49,207 bases of DNA, taken from the NCBI GenBank assembly GCA_964610765.1, contig CAZSWS010000013.1, forward strand, positions 1 to 49,207, read 5' to 3'. This DNA is from CAZSWS01 sp964610765 (lineage in GTDB: Bacteria; Bacteroidota; Bacteroidia; Bacteroidales; Tannerellaceae). This document shows, in pieces, positions 36,346 to 44,387 of the stretch (position 1 is its first letter; every line of letters begins with the position of its first letter). The translations under genes were made by a program, and so were the position numbers. The notes under the pieces were generated by a model, which searched no databases, was not told the DNA's origin, and was given only the letters and a program-made list of their open reading frames with translations.

Positions 36346-36756
36346 TTATTCATCGAAATCTTTAGCTACTTCAATAAGCTGATCAGCAAGAAGTGCTGTT
36401 GCATATTGATTTTCCAGATATTCTAAAAAATCAGCATCATCGTCATTCATCGTTTCATATAAGGGTGTTGAAGACTGGCTTGTACTGACAAGTAGTTCTC
36501 CTTTTGTGTCTTTATCAGAAACTGAAAGGTGAATGGTTAGAAACATGCCTACACCTGCTATTACAGCAGCTGCAATATATTTCCATGGCTGCATTCGTAT
36601 GGTGCGTCCTCTCAGATTTTCCTGAGTGCTTGTCGAAATGGTTTCTTGGGGCAAGCTACTTAGGATTTGTTCGGAAAGATTTTCAAAATATCCTTCCGGC
36701 ACGGAATAGTGTTTATTCCTTATAGTTTCCTTAGGTGTTCTCTTTTCCTTAGTCAT
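36346..36756 (-). CDS. Small membrane protein, likely anti-sigma factor
   Basis: 136 residues. The cytoplasmic N-terminus (about 1-65) contains YSVPEGYFENLSEQILSSLP, a pattern seen in small Bacteroidetes anti-sigma candidates. One transmembrane helix follows (about 79-98, YIAAAVIAGVGMFLTIHLSV), then a short acidic periplasmic tail. It lies 46 bp after an ECF sigma gene and 24 bp before the Spy-like gene. Topology and position argue for an anti-sigma factor; no named domain is recognised. Confidence 0.65.
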   Translation of the reverse strand: MTKEKRTPKETIRNKHYSVPEGYFENLSEQILSSLPQETISTSTQENLRGRTIRMQPWKYIAAAVIAGVGMFLTIHLSVSDKDTKGELLVSTSQSSTPLYETMNDDDADFLEYLENQYATALLADQLIEVAKDFDE

Positions 36757-36802
36757 AGCTGATTCCTTTTCTTTTTATTTGACTTGATTCATATTGAAAG
36801 GT

Positions 36803-37354
36803 TTAATCCTCTTCTGTTAAAAATGACTCTATCTTTTTTACGGCGTGGTGATAAGAAGCTTTTAGGGCACCCACCGAGGTGTCTAAAATCTCTGACATCT
36901 CTTCATATTTCAGTTCGTCATAGTATTTCATTGTAAATACGATTCGCTGTTTTTCCGGCAGTCTGATAATTGCTTTTTGCAGTTTAAGTTCAGCCGCATC
37001 TCCATCAAAAAACGAGTCACTCTCTAGATTGTCTAGTAAGAAGAAATCCTCTTCCTCTGCTATTTGAGCTGCTATTTTTCGTTGTTTATTTAAGAAAGTG
37101 ATGCTTTCATTGACCGCAATTCGATATAGCCAGGTAGAGATTTTAGACTCGCCTCTAAAGCTATCCAGATTAGTCCATGCTTTGATGAATGTGTTTTGCA
37201 GTACATCGTTCGAGTCTTCATGCGTAAGCACCAATTTCCGGATATGCCAATATAGCCTTTCTCCGTAAGTGTTTACAAGCGTAGAGAATGCCTTGCGGCG
37301 AGTCTCCGGTGCTTTTAATTGTTCATGAAGATTGTTGTTTGAATCGTTTTGCAT
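36803..37354 (-). CDS. RpoE-like ECF sigma-70 factor
   Basis: 183 residues. Region 2 spans about 20-90 (AFSTLVNTYGERLYWHIRKL; DSNDVLQNTFIKAWTNLDSF; STWLYRIAVNESITFL). Region 4 spans about 125-178 (LPEKQRIVFTMKYYDELKYE; DTSVGALKASYHHAVKKIES). It is typical of RpoE-type sigma factors and first in a three-gene minus-strand operon with a membrane anti-sigma candidate and a periplasmic helical protein, as in an envelope-stress regulon. This is distinct from the SusC-linked sigma factor at 27165. Confidence 0.92.
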   Translation of the reverse strand: MQNDSNNNLHEQLKAPETRRKAFSTLVNTYGERLYWHIRKLVLTHEDSNDVLQNTFIKAWTNLDSFRGESKISTWLYRIAVNESITFLNKQRKIAAQIAEEEDFFLLDNLESDSFFDGDAAELKLQKAIIRLPEKQRIVFTMKYYDELKYEEMSEILDTSVGALKASYHHAVKKIESFLTEED

Positions 37355-37450
37355 GGATTTTACAAATTACGGGGATAAAGATAAGATAATCAATCCGGAA
37401 AACATCAAGATTTATCCAACGGTCTATTAAAAACATGTCTGAGGGTAATA

Positions 37451-37481
37451 TTTGGATATTGAAAAAAAAAGACTACTTTTG
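37451..37481 (+). promoter_or_regulatory. Promoter of the SRP RNA / tRNA-Thr unit
   Basis: TTTG (37451-37454), exactly 19 bp, TACTTTTG (37474-37481): a perfect Bacteroides -33/-7 promoter ending 4 bp before the predicted 5' end of the SRP RNA. Confidence 0.85.
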
Positions 37482-37485
37482 CACC

Positions 37486-37581
37486 GGGTAAGTCCTACAC
37501 GGCCAGCTCCCTCGGAATCCCCCAGGGCTTGACCGCAGCAAGGGTACTTGGTCGTAGCGGCGCGATGTAGTCAGCTTACCC
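37486..37581 (+). ncRNA. ffs: Small bacterial signal recognition particle RNA (4.5S type)
   Basis: About 96 nt. The ends pair (GGGTAAG / CTTACCC), with an inner CTACA / TGTAG stem, giving the long SRP helix. The apical part contains CCAGCTCCCTCGGAA (near 37500) and GCAGCAAGGGTA, conserved in short SRP RNAs. The loop that is usually GGAA (CCGGAAGG) here reads GCTTGACC. The 3' arm GGCGCGATGTAG also matches the family. It binds Ffh and targets membrane and secreted proteins. Direct transcription from a textbook promoter, 4 bp ahead of a tRNA gene, supports the call. Confidence 0.85.
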
Positions 37582-37585
37582 ACTT

Positions 37586-37662
37586 GCCTCTTTAGCTCAG
37601 TTGGCCAGAGCACGTGATTTGTAATCTCGGGGTCGTTGGTTCGAATCCGACAAGAGGCTCCA
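37586..37662 (+). tRNA. tRNA-Thr (anticodon TGT)
   Basis: 77 nt including encoded CCA. Acceptor GCCTCTT/AAGAGGC, D-stem GCTC/GAGC, anticodon loop TTTGTAA giving TGT, and T-loop TTCGAAT between GTTGG and CCGAC. The anticodon stem CGTGA/TCTCG holds a T-T mismatch at its middle pair. It starts 4 nt after the SRP RNA, so both are probably processed from one transcript. Confidence 0.93.
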
Positions 37663-37666
37663 GAAG

Positions 37667-37701
37667 AGCGGGATGTTCTAGCAGAGCATCCCGCTTTTTT
37701 A
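37667..37701 (+). terminator. Terminator of the SRP RNA / tRNA unit
   Basis: 13-bp stem (AGCGGGATG... / ...CATCCCGCT, including G-T pairs) with an AGC loop followed by TTTTTT. Confidence 0.88.
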
Positions 37702-37798
37702 ATTTAGGCTAGGGTCTGTTTCTGCTTGTGTGAAGAATAACACCCTTATAAGCTGTTAATTACACAAGTACGTTGTGGCGTATTTACATCAAAAAGTC

Positions 37799-37806
37799 TA
37801 TCTTTG
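37799..37806 (+). promoter_or_regulatory. -7 box for the DUF4199-GT2-nitroreductase operon
   Basis: TATCTTTG matches TAnnTTTG exactly, 26 bp before the ATG. A GTTG lies 23 bp upstream, longer than the usual spacing. Confidence 0.45.
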
Positions 37807-37832
37807 TTTATCATAAATAATACAGGTGTCGT

Positions 37833-38345
37833 ATGGCAGAAAACAAAAGCTCACTAATTAAATTTGCAATGCATTACGGTCTTTTGATGGGGCTGTATTG
37901 GGCTTTTAAATATCTCTTTTTTATACTAAGCTTTTATTATCCGGTATTAAATGGAGTTTATATCGGGATGACTTTTTTTGTTCCGGTCGTTGCTTACTTC
38001 TTCTCGGTCAAGTATAGGGAGCAGATAGGAGGTGTTATCACATTTGGTCATGCCTGGCAATTGGGTGTATATCTTTATCTGTTTGCCGCTTTGATAGTTT
38101 CTTTGCTTCATTATGTGTATTATCAATTTGTGCTTCCCCCGGGTATGTTGGTAGATATATATAGTCAGTTGACCGATTATATTCGTGACAATATGACCTT
38201 ATCGCCTGAAATGAGCGAGTTGCTGGACGGTCTTAAAACACCCACACCTATTCAAATGACCTTACAAGGTATTGCAAATAATGTCTTTTATGGGATTATA
38301 TTATCAATACCGATAGCCTTGGCTGTTAGGCGAAAGGCAATATAA
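37833..38345 (+). CDS. DUF4199 membrane protein
   Basis: 170 residues with four hydrophobic segments (about 12-33, 41-60, 74-97, 148-165), the DUF4199 layout. Function unknown in the family. A Pro-containing amphipathic stretch between helices 3 and 4 (DMTLSPEMSELLDGL-like 'NMTLSPEMSELLDGL') faces one side of the membrane. It lies 20 bp before a glycosyltransferase gene, a pairing that suggests an envelope glycan or lipid role (inference). Confidence 0.85.
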   Translation: MAENKSSLIKFAMHYGLLMGLYWAFKYLFFILSFYYPVLNGVYIGMTFFVPVVAYFFSVKYREQIGGVITFGHAWQLGVYLYLFAALIVSLLHYVYYQFVLPPGMLVDIYSQLTDYIRDNMTLSPEMSELLDGLKTPTPIQMTLQGIANNVFYGIILSIPIALAVRRKAI

Positions 38346-38365
38346 TAATCAGTAAATAGTGAGAT

Positions 38366-39313
38366 ATGGATATATCAGTAGTTATACCTTTATATAATGA
38401 GGCAGAATCTTTACCTGAGTTGCATGCATGGATTCGGCGAGTGATGGATACACACAAGTTTTCTTATGAAGTAATTTTTGTAGATGATGGGAGTACCGAT
38501 AATTCCTGGGGAGTTATTGAATCCCTGTCAAAACAATATCCGGAAGTTTGTGGTATAAAGTTCAGGCGGAATTATGGTAAGTCGCCCGCTTTGCATTGTG
38601 GATTTCAGCGTTCAGAAGGCGAGGTGATTATCACGATGGATGCCGACTTGCAGGATAGCCCGGACGAAATACCTGAGCTCTATCGAATGATCAAAGAAGG
38701 AGGTTATGACTTGGTTTCCGGTTGGAAGAAAAAACGTTATGACCCTTTGAGTAAAACGATTCCTACGAAATTGTTTAATGCAACTGCACGCCGATTCTCC
38801 GGTATTAACCTGCATGACTTTAATTGCGGACTGAAATCATATCGCAAAGAGGTCATCAAGAATATAGAGATTTATAACGATATGCATCGGTATATTCCTT
38901 ATATGGCTAAGATTGCCGGATTTACAAAGATAGGCGAGAAAGTTGTTGAGCATCGGGCACGCAAATATGGGAAGACCAAATTCGGTCTTAGTCGCTTTGT
39001 GAATGGCTATTTAGATTTGATAACCCTTTGGTTTACCTCTCGATTTGGGAAAAAACCCATGCACTTCTTTGGTTTATGGGGAAGTGTGATGTTTGTTATT
39101 GGTTTTATAGCTTTGGCTTTTGTGCTAACCATGAAACTTATTTCTATAATACAGGGAGATTTACGTCCGTTAGTGACTAATTCACCCTACTTCTATATTT
39201 CTCTTACCGCTATGATACTAGGTACTCAGTTGTTCTTAGCCGGTTTTTTAGGAGAATTAGTTTCTCGTAGTGCCAGCAATCGCAATCAGTATAAAATAGA
39301 AAAAGAGCTATGA
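38366..39313 (+). CDS. Membrane glycosyltransferase family 2 (DPM1/GtrB-like)
   Basis: 315 residues. The GT-A domain (1-225) has VVIPLYNEAESLPELH, FVDDGSTDNSW, 'FRRNYGKSPALHCGF' and the DxD-type MDADLQDSPDEI. Two C-terminal transmembrane helices (about 232-258 and 272-297) are as in GtrB/ArnC-type polyprenyl-phosphate glycosyltransferases. These transfer a sugar from a nucleotide donor to undecaprenyl phosphate at the inner membrane. Its stop overlaps the nitroreductase start (ATGA). Confidence 0.92.
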   Translation: MDISVVIPLYNEAESLPELHAWIRRVMDTHKFSYEVIFVDDGSTDNSWGVIESLSKQYPEVCGIKFRRNYGKSPALHCGFQRSEGEVIITMDADLQDSPDEIPELYRMIKEGGYDLVSGWKKKRYDPLSKTIPTKLFNATARRFSGINLHDFNCGLKSYRKEVIKNIEIYNDMHRYIPYMAKIAGFTKIGEKVVEHRARKYGKTKFGLSRFVNGYLDLITLWFTSRFGKKPMHFFGLWGSVMFVIGFIALAFVLTMKLISIIQGDLRPLVTNSPYFYISLTAMILGTQLFLAGFLGELVSRSASNRNQYKIEKEL

Positions 39314-39840
39314 GCTTTCTAAATCTTGTAAACAAACGCTGTTCCATTCGTAGCTATAGCAGTCAGCCGATTGAAAAGGAGAAAATCGATTATGTACTCG
39401 AAGCCGCAAGACTGGCTCCATCGGCATGTAATCTTCAGCCCTGGTATTTTCTGGTGATTCAAGATAAAGAGCGAGTAGAAGAAGTGCAAAAGCTGTATCC
39501 TAGAGAATGGACTCAAACGGTTCCGGCGTTTATACTTGTTTTGCAGAATCATCAAGAATCCTGGAAGCGTAAATATGATGGAAAAGATCATGCCGATATA
39601 GATGCTGCTATTGCCGCAGAACATATTTGTTTGGCAGCCGCAGAACAAGGGTTGGGCACTTGTTGGATATGTAGTTTTGATACTAAGCAATGTGCCGATT
39701 TATTTCAGTTACCCGGTCACATCGAACCGGTCGTTATTATTGCTTTAGGCTATCCAACCGATGATTCTCTATTTACGACTACTCCTAAAGTACGTAAGCC
39801 CATAGCTGATATTGTTCGCTACAACCATTTCAAAGAATAG
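39310..39840 (+). CDS. Nitroreductase-family FMN oxidoreductase
   Basis: 176 residues, a short single-domain nitroreductase. The FMN-binding N-terminus is NKRCSIRSYSSQPIEKEKI, followed by 'AARLAPSACNLQPWYFLVI' and, later, 'AAAEQGLGTCWICSFD' and 'VVIIALGYPTDD', the two FMN contact regions. Substrate unknown. It overlaps the glycosyltransferase gene by 4 bp (translational coupling). Confidence 0.92.
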   Translation: MSFLNLVNKRCSIRSYSSQPIEKEKIDYVLEAARLAPSACNLQPWYFLVIQDKERVEEVQKLYPREWTQTVPAFILVLQNHQESWKRKYDGKDHADIDAAIAAEHICLAAAEQGLGTCWICSFDTKQCADLFQLPGHIEPVVIIALGYPTDDSLFTTTPKVRKPIADIVRYNHFKE

Positions 39841-39898
39841 TTATCTCTTCGTTAAGTCTTATTAAGCGTAGTTTTTCGGATGTTATTTCAGAACGAAG

Positions 39899-39906
39899 TA
39901 TATTTG
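39899..39906 (+). promoter_or_regulatory. -7 box before the 39930 gene
   Basis: TATATTTG matches TAnnTTTG exactly, with TTCG about 20 bp upstream. It lies 23 bp before the ATG, so the leader would be very short. Confidence 0.45.
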
Positions 39907-39929
39907 TTACTGATGAAACTTTAGGGACT

Positions 39930-40511
39930 ATGCAGAGGCGCTTAATGATAACTTGTTTGTTTTTGCTTCCATTCGTATGGGCTTATTCGCAAAAGGTATC
40001 GGTAGAAGATTCTTTACGTTTAAAGAAGATTTTCTCCGAGTCGAACGAAATTGAGCTGAATGAAGAAACGAAAGAAGCCATTCGGAAAGGGACGCTCATC
40101 TCTCCCGGATTCAAACTGCCTGAATTGATGCAGGAAAAGAAAGGTACTGGTCTGTTGATGCCTGAAGTAGAACGCCCAAAAGAAAACAATTTAGAAAATA
40201 ATCCTCTCCTCATGCCTTCTTATGTGTTTTGGCTCTATGAGGCTAGTAATGAAGGAGACTCGATACAAAACATCCGCTCATTTGCCCTGAATTATAAAGA
40301 GATGGAATATATTAGAAGCCTTCTTCCGGGTGTTCAACTAGGCTCTTTTGGGTTGTATACTGAATTTTACAGACCCGGGGCTACCTTCTTTTTCAGCGCA
40401 GAAGATATATTGCGAACCATCTTTTGGCCAACCCATCGTGCTAAAAAAAGAAATGCAAAGCATGCCAATGCATGGAGGCATTATAATATGCTTCCGCAAA
40501 CCGGTCAATAA
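39930..40511 (+). CDS. Exported protein of unknown function
   Basis: 193 residues with a signal peptide ending AYSQ. The mature protein has no named motif that I recognise; it contains 'RKGTLISPGFKLPELMQEKK' and a basic C-terminus (HRAKKRNAKHANAWRHY). Similar short exported proteins occur in Bacteroidales (possibly DUF4858; low confidence). It has its own -7 box and lies 9 bp before apbE, so it is probably co-transcribed with it. Confidence 0.65.
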   Translation: MQRRLMITCLFLLPFVWAYSQKVSVEDSLRLKKIFSESNEIELNEETKEAIRKGTLISPGFKLPELMQEKKGTGLLMPEVERPKENNLENNPLLMPSYVFWLYEASNEGDSIQNIRSFALNYKEMEYIRSLLPGVQLGSFGLYTEFYRPGATFFFSAEDILRTIFWPTHRAKKRNAKHANAWRHYNMLPQTGQ

Positions 40512-40520
40512 TTATCAATT

Positions 40521-41522
40521 ATGCATATTAAGTCAATTATACCTGCCCTCTGTCTGATTGTTTTTTTTCTAGTGTCTTGTCAGCCTAAAGAATATTTTGA
40601 AGATAGTGGTACTACTTTCCATACGCTTTTCCGGATACATTACGAATCTAAAACGTTACTGACTGAAAAGATTGATGCCGAGTTGCAGCGATTTAATCTT
40701 TCCATGAATCCCTTTAATCCCAATTCTATCATTGCACAGGTCAATAATAATCAGCCGGTAGAGGTTGATGATTTATTTCATGCCGTATTTACTAAAGCAG
40801 CTGAGGTTGCTGAAATATCCGGAGGAGCATTTGATATTACCTGCGCACCTTTTATCAATGCTTGGGGCTTTGGCTTTGGGCAGCAAGATAGTCTCACGGC
40901 TACTAAGATTGACAGCATGAAAGCTTTTGTAGGATATCAAAAAGTGCGGTTAGAAGCTACTCGTGTAATAAAAGATGATCCCCGACTTATTCTTAACTGC
41001 TCAGCGATAGCTAAAGGATATGCTTGTGATGTGATTGCTCGTTTATTAGAAAAGGAAGGAGTGAAAAACTACTTGGTCGATATAGGGGGAGAGGTTGCTT
41101 ACCGAGGAAAAAACGAGCAAGGTGCTTGTTGGAGTATAGGGATTAATAAACCGGTTAAAAACGATCAAGGTCAATATGGCACAGTAGCTGAGGTGTTTAA
41201 GCTTTGTGGGAAAGGAGGACTAGCTACATCCGGAAACTATCTGAAAAGCTATGAAAAAGATGGTAAGGTTTATGGACATACCATCCATCCATTAACCGGA
41301 TATCCCGTAGAAAATGAAGTATTGAGTGCCACCGTTCTGGCAGACGACTGTATGACGGCCGATGCGTGGGCTACCGTCTTTATGGTTTTAGGTGAATCAC
41401 GTACTGTCGAGCTAATCAAACATCATAACCTATCTCTCGAATATTATTTAATTTTAGCGAGTGAACAAGAAAGCTTTCAGATGGTTTATTCGGAAGGATT
41501 AAAGAAGTTGATGCAGAACTAA
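40521..41522 (+). CDS. apbE: FAD:protein FMN transferase
   Basis: 333 residues with lipobox LVSC (Cys20). ApbE signatures: DAELQRFNLSMNPFNPNSII, 'FDITCAPFINAWGFG', 'ILNCSAIAKGYACDVIARLL', 'YLVDIGGEVAYRG', 'HTIHPLTGYP' and 'CMTADAWATVFMVLG'. The enzyme attaches FMN to Thr/Ser of exported flavoproteins such as Rnf/Nqr subunits, using FAD and Mg2+ (family knowledge). None of those targets is encoded in this window. Confidence 0.94.
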   Translation: MHIKSIIPALCLIVFFLVSCQPKEYFEDSGTTFHTLFRIHYESKTLLTEKIDAELQRFNLSMNPFNPNSIIAQVNNNQPVEVDDLFHAVFTKAAEVAEISGGAFDITCAPFINAWGFGFGQQDSLTATKIDSMKAFVGYQKVRLEATRVIKDDPRLILNCSAIAKGYACDVIARLLEKEGVKNYLVDIGGEVAYRGKNEQGACWSIGINKPVKNDQGQYGTVAEVFKLCGKGGLATSGNYLKSYEKDGKVYGHTIHPLTGYPVENEVLSATVLADDCMTADAWATVFMVLGESRTVELIKHHNLSLEYYLILASEQESFQMVYSEGLKKLMQN

Positions 41523-41620
41523 ATAGGCGAGCTCTTCGTCCTTGTCCATGCAATAGATTTTTCTTATAAAGGCAGATGGCTAATTGATGACTTTTTGGGG
41601 AAATATTTGAATTATTGATT

Positions 41621-41628
41621 TACTTTTG
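41621..41628 (+). promoter_or_regulatory. -7 box before doxX
   Basis: TACTTTTG matches TAnnTTTG exactly, 35 bp before the ATG. TTTG at 41594-41597 is 23 bp upstream. Confidence 0.4.
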
Positions 41629-41663
41629 CGTTGAAATTTAACACAATGTAAACGTTATATACA

Positions 41664-42110
41664 ATGAAAATGATATTGAATATTTTATTTCCTCAAAATA
41701 ATCAGCGCGCAGGAGTTTCTTTTCTTCTGTTAGTTTTACGCATTGCTTTTGGAGTCTTGTTTATGATGCATGGCATGCAAAAGGCGATGAATTTCGAAAC
41801 ATTGTCTACGTCATTCCCTGACCCATTAGGGATAGGTAGTGAAGTGTCTTTGATTTTAGCTATTTTTGGCGAGGTGGCTTGTTCTGCTGCTTTCATCCTA
41901 GGTTTTTTCTACCGTTTAGCTGTTATCCCAATGATTTTTACGATGATTGTTGCGTTCTTTATCGTGCACGGGGCTGACCCCTTTGCTGTTAAAGAATTGG
42001 CACTCGTTTATTTAATCGCTTTCACTTCGCTATGGATAACCGGTCCGGGCAAATTCTCAGTAGACCATTATTTAGGTGGATGGATCCGAAAGAAACTCGG
42101 AAATGATTGA
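41664..42110 (+). CDS. DoxX-family membrane protein
   Basis: 148 residues with four transmembrane segments (about 18-40, 60-82, 86-106, 113-132) and the DoxX start LLLVLRIAFGVLFMMHGMQK. The family includes small quinone-related or sulfur-oxidation membrane subunits, but most members are uncharacterised, so no substrate is assigned. Monocistronic: its own -7 box and a terminator overlapping the stop of the convergent gene. Confidence 0.9.
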   Translation: MKMILNILFPQNNQRAGVSFLLLVLRIAFGVLFMMHGMQKAMNFETLSTSFPDPLGIGSEVSLILAIFGEVACSAAFILGFFYRLAVIPMIFTMIVAFFIVHGADPFAVKELALVYLIAFTSLWITGPGKFSVDHYLGGWIRKKLGND

Positions 42111-42155
42111 CTAGCACTTCTTTTTTTAGAAAAAAGAAGCCGATATAAAGATGTT

Positions 42156-42198
42156 GTCCCGCCCTGAACTATTGATAGTCAGAGCGGGATATTTTTTT
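42156..42198 (+). terminator. Terminator after doxX
   Basis: 12-bp stem (GTCCCGCCCTGA with TCAGAGCGGGAT, one C-A mismatch), an 11-nt loop and TTTTTTT. The T tract overlaps the stop codon of the minus-strand gene at 42197. Confidence 0.8.
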
Positions 42199-44257
42199 AT
42201 TTTTCTATGCGTATACGTGCATCAACTGCGTATAGTCCTTTCTCAGATGCAATAATCGGATTGATATCCATTTCTTTAATCTCAGTGCAAAAGCGCAATA
42301 AGACTGAGAGGCGAACAATCATATCGGCATATTTCCCTTCGTCAATCCCTTTTTGCCCTCTCACGCCCTTAATAATCGAATAGCCGCGTAATGCTTTAAT
42401 CATCGAATCAGCTTCTTCATACGAAAGAGGCGCCAGTCCGGAAGAAACATCTTTCAGCACTTCTACAAATATCCCGCCTAGTCCACATAGTATGACATGA
42501 CCGAAGTTATTCTCATACGTTGCTCCTAAGAATAGCTCTTGCCCATTGAGCATGGGCTGAACCATAATCCCCGTAACCTCCGGCAGTTTTATCATGCGGT
42601 CAAATTCTAACTCCAGATGTTCAGGAGTACGTATGTTTAAAGCTACACCCCCTATGTCACTCTTATGAACCGGACCAACCACTTTGGCTACAACCGGATA
42701 TCCGGTGCTCTGAGCAAAGTCTAACAGCTCTTTTTTATTGCTGCTGACCATTTCGTCAACCAAAGGAATATTCGCTGCTTTCAAGAGCGAACGTACATAT
42801 CCGGGTTCTAAATATCCGTTGTTCGGAATGCTATCAATCAGTTTACGAACTTCCGGTACATTGACTCCGTATAATTGAATATCGGTATTGGCAGGATTGG
42901 GAGTGTTAATTACGCGGGTTAATGCTGTTCCCAGCGTAACCTCATCAGAGAAATTAACATTCCCTTTTTTAATGAATCCGGTCACCTCAGGTCCTGCCGT
43001 AACGAGCGAGGGGAGGATAGGAAAAATCGGTTTACGTGATTCTCTTATTTTCTGGTCAAGCACTTCGTAGGCTTCGACCGGTCGTGCTAGACCGGGATAC
43101 CCAAAAATGACCATCATTAAGTCTATATTGTCAAACTTTTGGTCGCAATAGTCGATGGCGGTAGCCAAATGCTCTGATGTGCCGGTAGCTAGTATGTCGA
43201 TGGGGTTGCCTACCGATGAACCGGGGTATAGTTTCGTTTTTAACTCTTGAGCCAGTTTTGTGTCGAATGAAGGTACGTTCATGCCGCCTTTTGATAAAGC
43301 GTCGGTCAGCATCACGGCAGGACCACCTGCATGGGTGATAATGGCACAATTTTTGCCTTTTATTTCTTTCAATGTGAAGATGCCTGCTACAGTGACCAAT
43401 TCTTCCCGGCTGAAGCAACGGACAATACCTGCTTTGCGGAAAAGGGCTTCAATGGCAGAGTCAGAGCTGGCAATCGCTGCGGTATGCGACGATGCGGCGC
43501 GCTGCCCCGACTCAGTGCTTCCCGCTTTGATGGCTGCAATGCGACATCCTTTGCGGATTAAAGAAGAAGCATGGAAAAGTATTTTATCCGGGTCTTTGAT
43601 ACTTTCCATATACAGGATTTTTATTTTTGAATCGACCTCCGGATTAAAGGTCGTGTCCATATATTCCAGGACATCCTCGACGCCAATCTGTATGGAGTTA
43701 CCCACCGACCAAACGGAAGAAAAGCGGATTCCTTTGGTATAAGCTGCATCCAGAATGAAAACAGCTGTTGCTCCCGAGCTGGATATAAAATCGACCCCAT
43801 CAGTATGAAACTCCGGGATAGGGAGCGAAAATACTCCATGATAATTGGTGTTCATTAATCCGATGCAGTTAGGACCAATCAAAGCCGCTCCGGCATCATT
43901 GGCTACTTGGAGCATTTCTTTTTCCAGCAGTGCCCCTTCTTCAGACTCTTCTCCAAATCCGGCAGTAATCACAATAAAAGCTTTTACCCGTTTCTCATGA
44001 GCCAAGGTGCGCATAGCATCCGGGCAAGCAATGGCAGGAATGGCCAGAATGGCTAGCTCTGCTTCCGGCACTTCGCTCACATCAGGGTAGGCTTTTACAC
44101 CTTGTACTTCTGATTCTTTTCTGTTTACTACATAGATTGGGTGTGGATAGTTGCCGTCTAGCAGATTTCTGACAAGGCGACCGCCCGGCTTATGGATATC
44201 ATTAGACCCACCTACAATTATGATGCTTTGGGGGTTTATCAATGATTGATTGATCAT
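42197..44257 (-). CDS. Acetate-CoA ligase (ADP-forming), fused alpha-beta type
   Basis: 686 residues. An N-terminal CoA-binding Rossmann domain (SIIIVGGSNDIHKPGGRLVR) is followed by a succinyl-CoA-ligase-like flavodoxin domain with the phosphohistidine site His258 in AASSHTAAIAS. The C-terminal ATP-grasp domain (from about 475) has YPVVAKVVGPVHKSDIGGVA and 'GLGGIFVEVLKDVSSGLAPL'. It converts an acyl-CoA, ADP and phosphate to acid, CoA and ATP, or the reverse, linking fermentation acids to ATP. Fused alpha-beta subunits occur in many anaerobes. Confidence 0.93.
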   Translation of the reverse strand: MINQSLINPQSIIIVGGSNDIHKPGGRLVRNLLDGNYPHPIYVVNRKESEVQGVKAYPDVSEVPEAELAILAIPAIACPDAMRTLAHEKRVKAFIVITAGFGEESEEGALLEKEMLQVANDAGAALIGPNCIGLMNTNYHGVFSLPIPEFHTDGVDFISSSGATAVFILDAAYTKGIRFSSVWSVGNSIQIGVEDVLEYMDTTFNPEVDSKIKILYMESIKDPDKILFHASSLIRKGCRIAAIKAGSTESGQRAASSHTAAIASSDSAIEALFRKAGIVRCFSREELVTVAGIFTLKEIKGKNCAIITHAGGPAVMLTDALSKGGMNVPSFDTKLAQELKTKLYPGSSVGNPIDILATGTSEHLATAIDYCDQKFDNIDLMMVIFGYPGLARPVEAYEVLDQKIRESRKPIFPILPSLVTAGPEVTGFIKKGNVNFSDEVTLGTALTRVINTPNPANTDIQLYGVNVPEVRKLIDSIPNNGYLEPGYVRSLLKAANIPLVDEMVSSNKKELLDFAQSTGYPVVAKVVGPVHKSDIGGVALNIRTPEHLELEFDRMIKLPEVTGIMVQPMLNGQELFLGATYENNFGHVILCGLGGIFVEVLKDVSSGLAPLSYEEADSMIKALRGYSIIKGVRGQKGIDEGKYADMIVRLSVLLRFCTEIKEMDINPIIASEKGLYAVDARIRIEK

Positions 44258-44289
44258 GGCATTTTGATTTAATACATCTGTTATGAAAA

Positions 44290-44297
44290 CAAATATA
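44290..44297 (-). promoter_or_regulatory. -7 box for the acyl-CoA ligase gene
   Basis: Minus-strand TATATTTG (plus CAAATATA) matches TAnnTTTG exactly, 32 bp before the start codon. No clear -33 element. Confidence 0.4.
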
Positions 44298-44387
44298 AAT
44301 CAAATGCAGAATAGTTCCATGCATCTTGCCGTAATTCTATGTTCTTTGGTAAACGACAGGCGCAGTAGGCAAGCGGTATGGGGGTGC

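Noticed and set aside
37586..37662. tRNA-Thr as an integration site for a mobile element
   Set aside because: No integrase gene and no duplicated 3' tRNA end were seen in the neighbourhood.
42117..42140. A/T hairpin (CTTCTTTTTT / AAAAAAGAAG) between doxX and the ligase gene
   Set aside because: Mostly A-T pairs, and a stronger G/C-rich terminator follows directly; may contribute to minus-strand termination, but not supported enough to list.
43260..43742. 160-codon plus-strand frame within the acyl-CoA ligase gene
   Set aside because: Antisense shadow of a clear enzyme gene; composition unlike neighbours.
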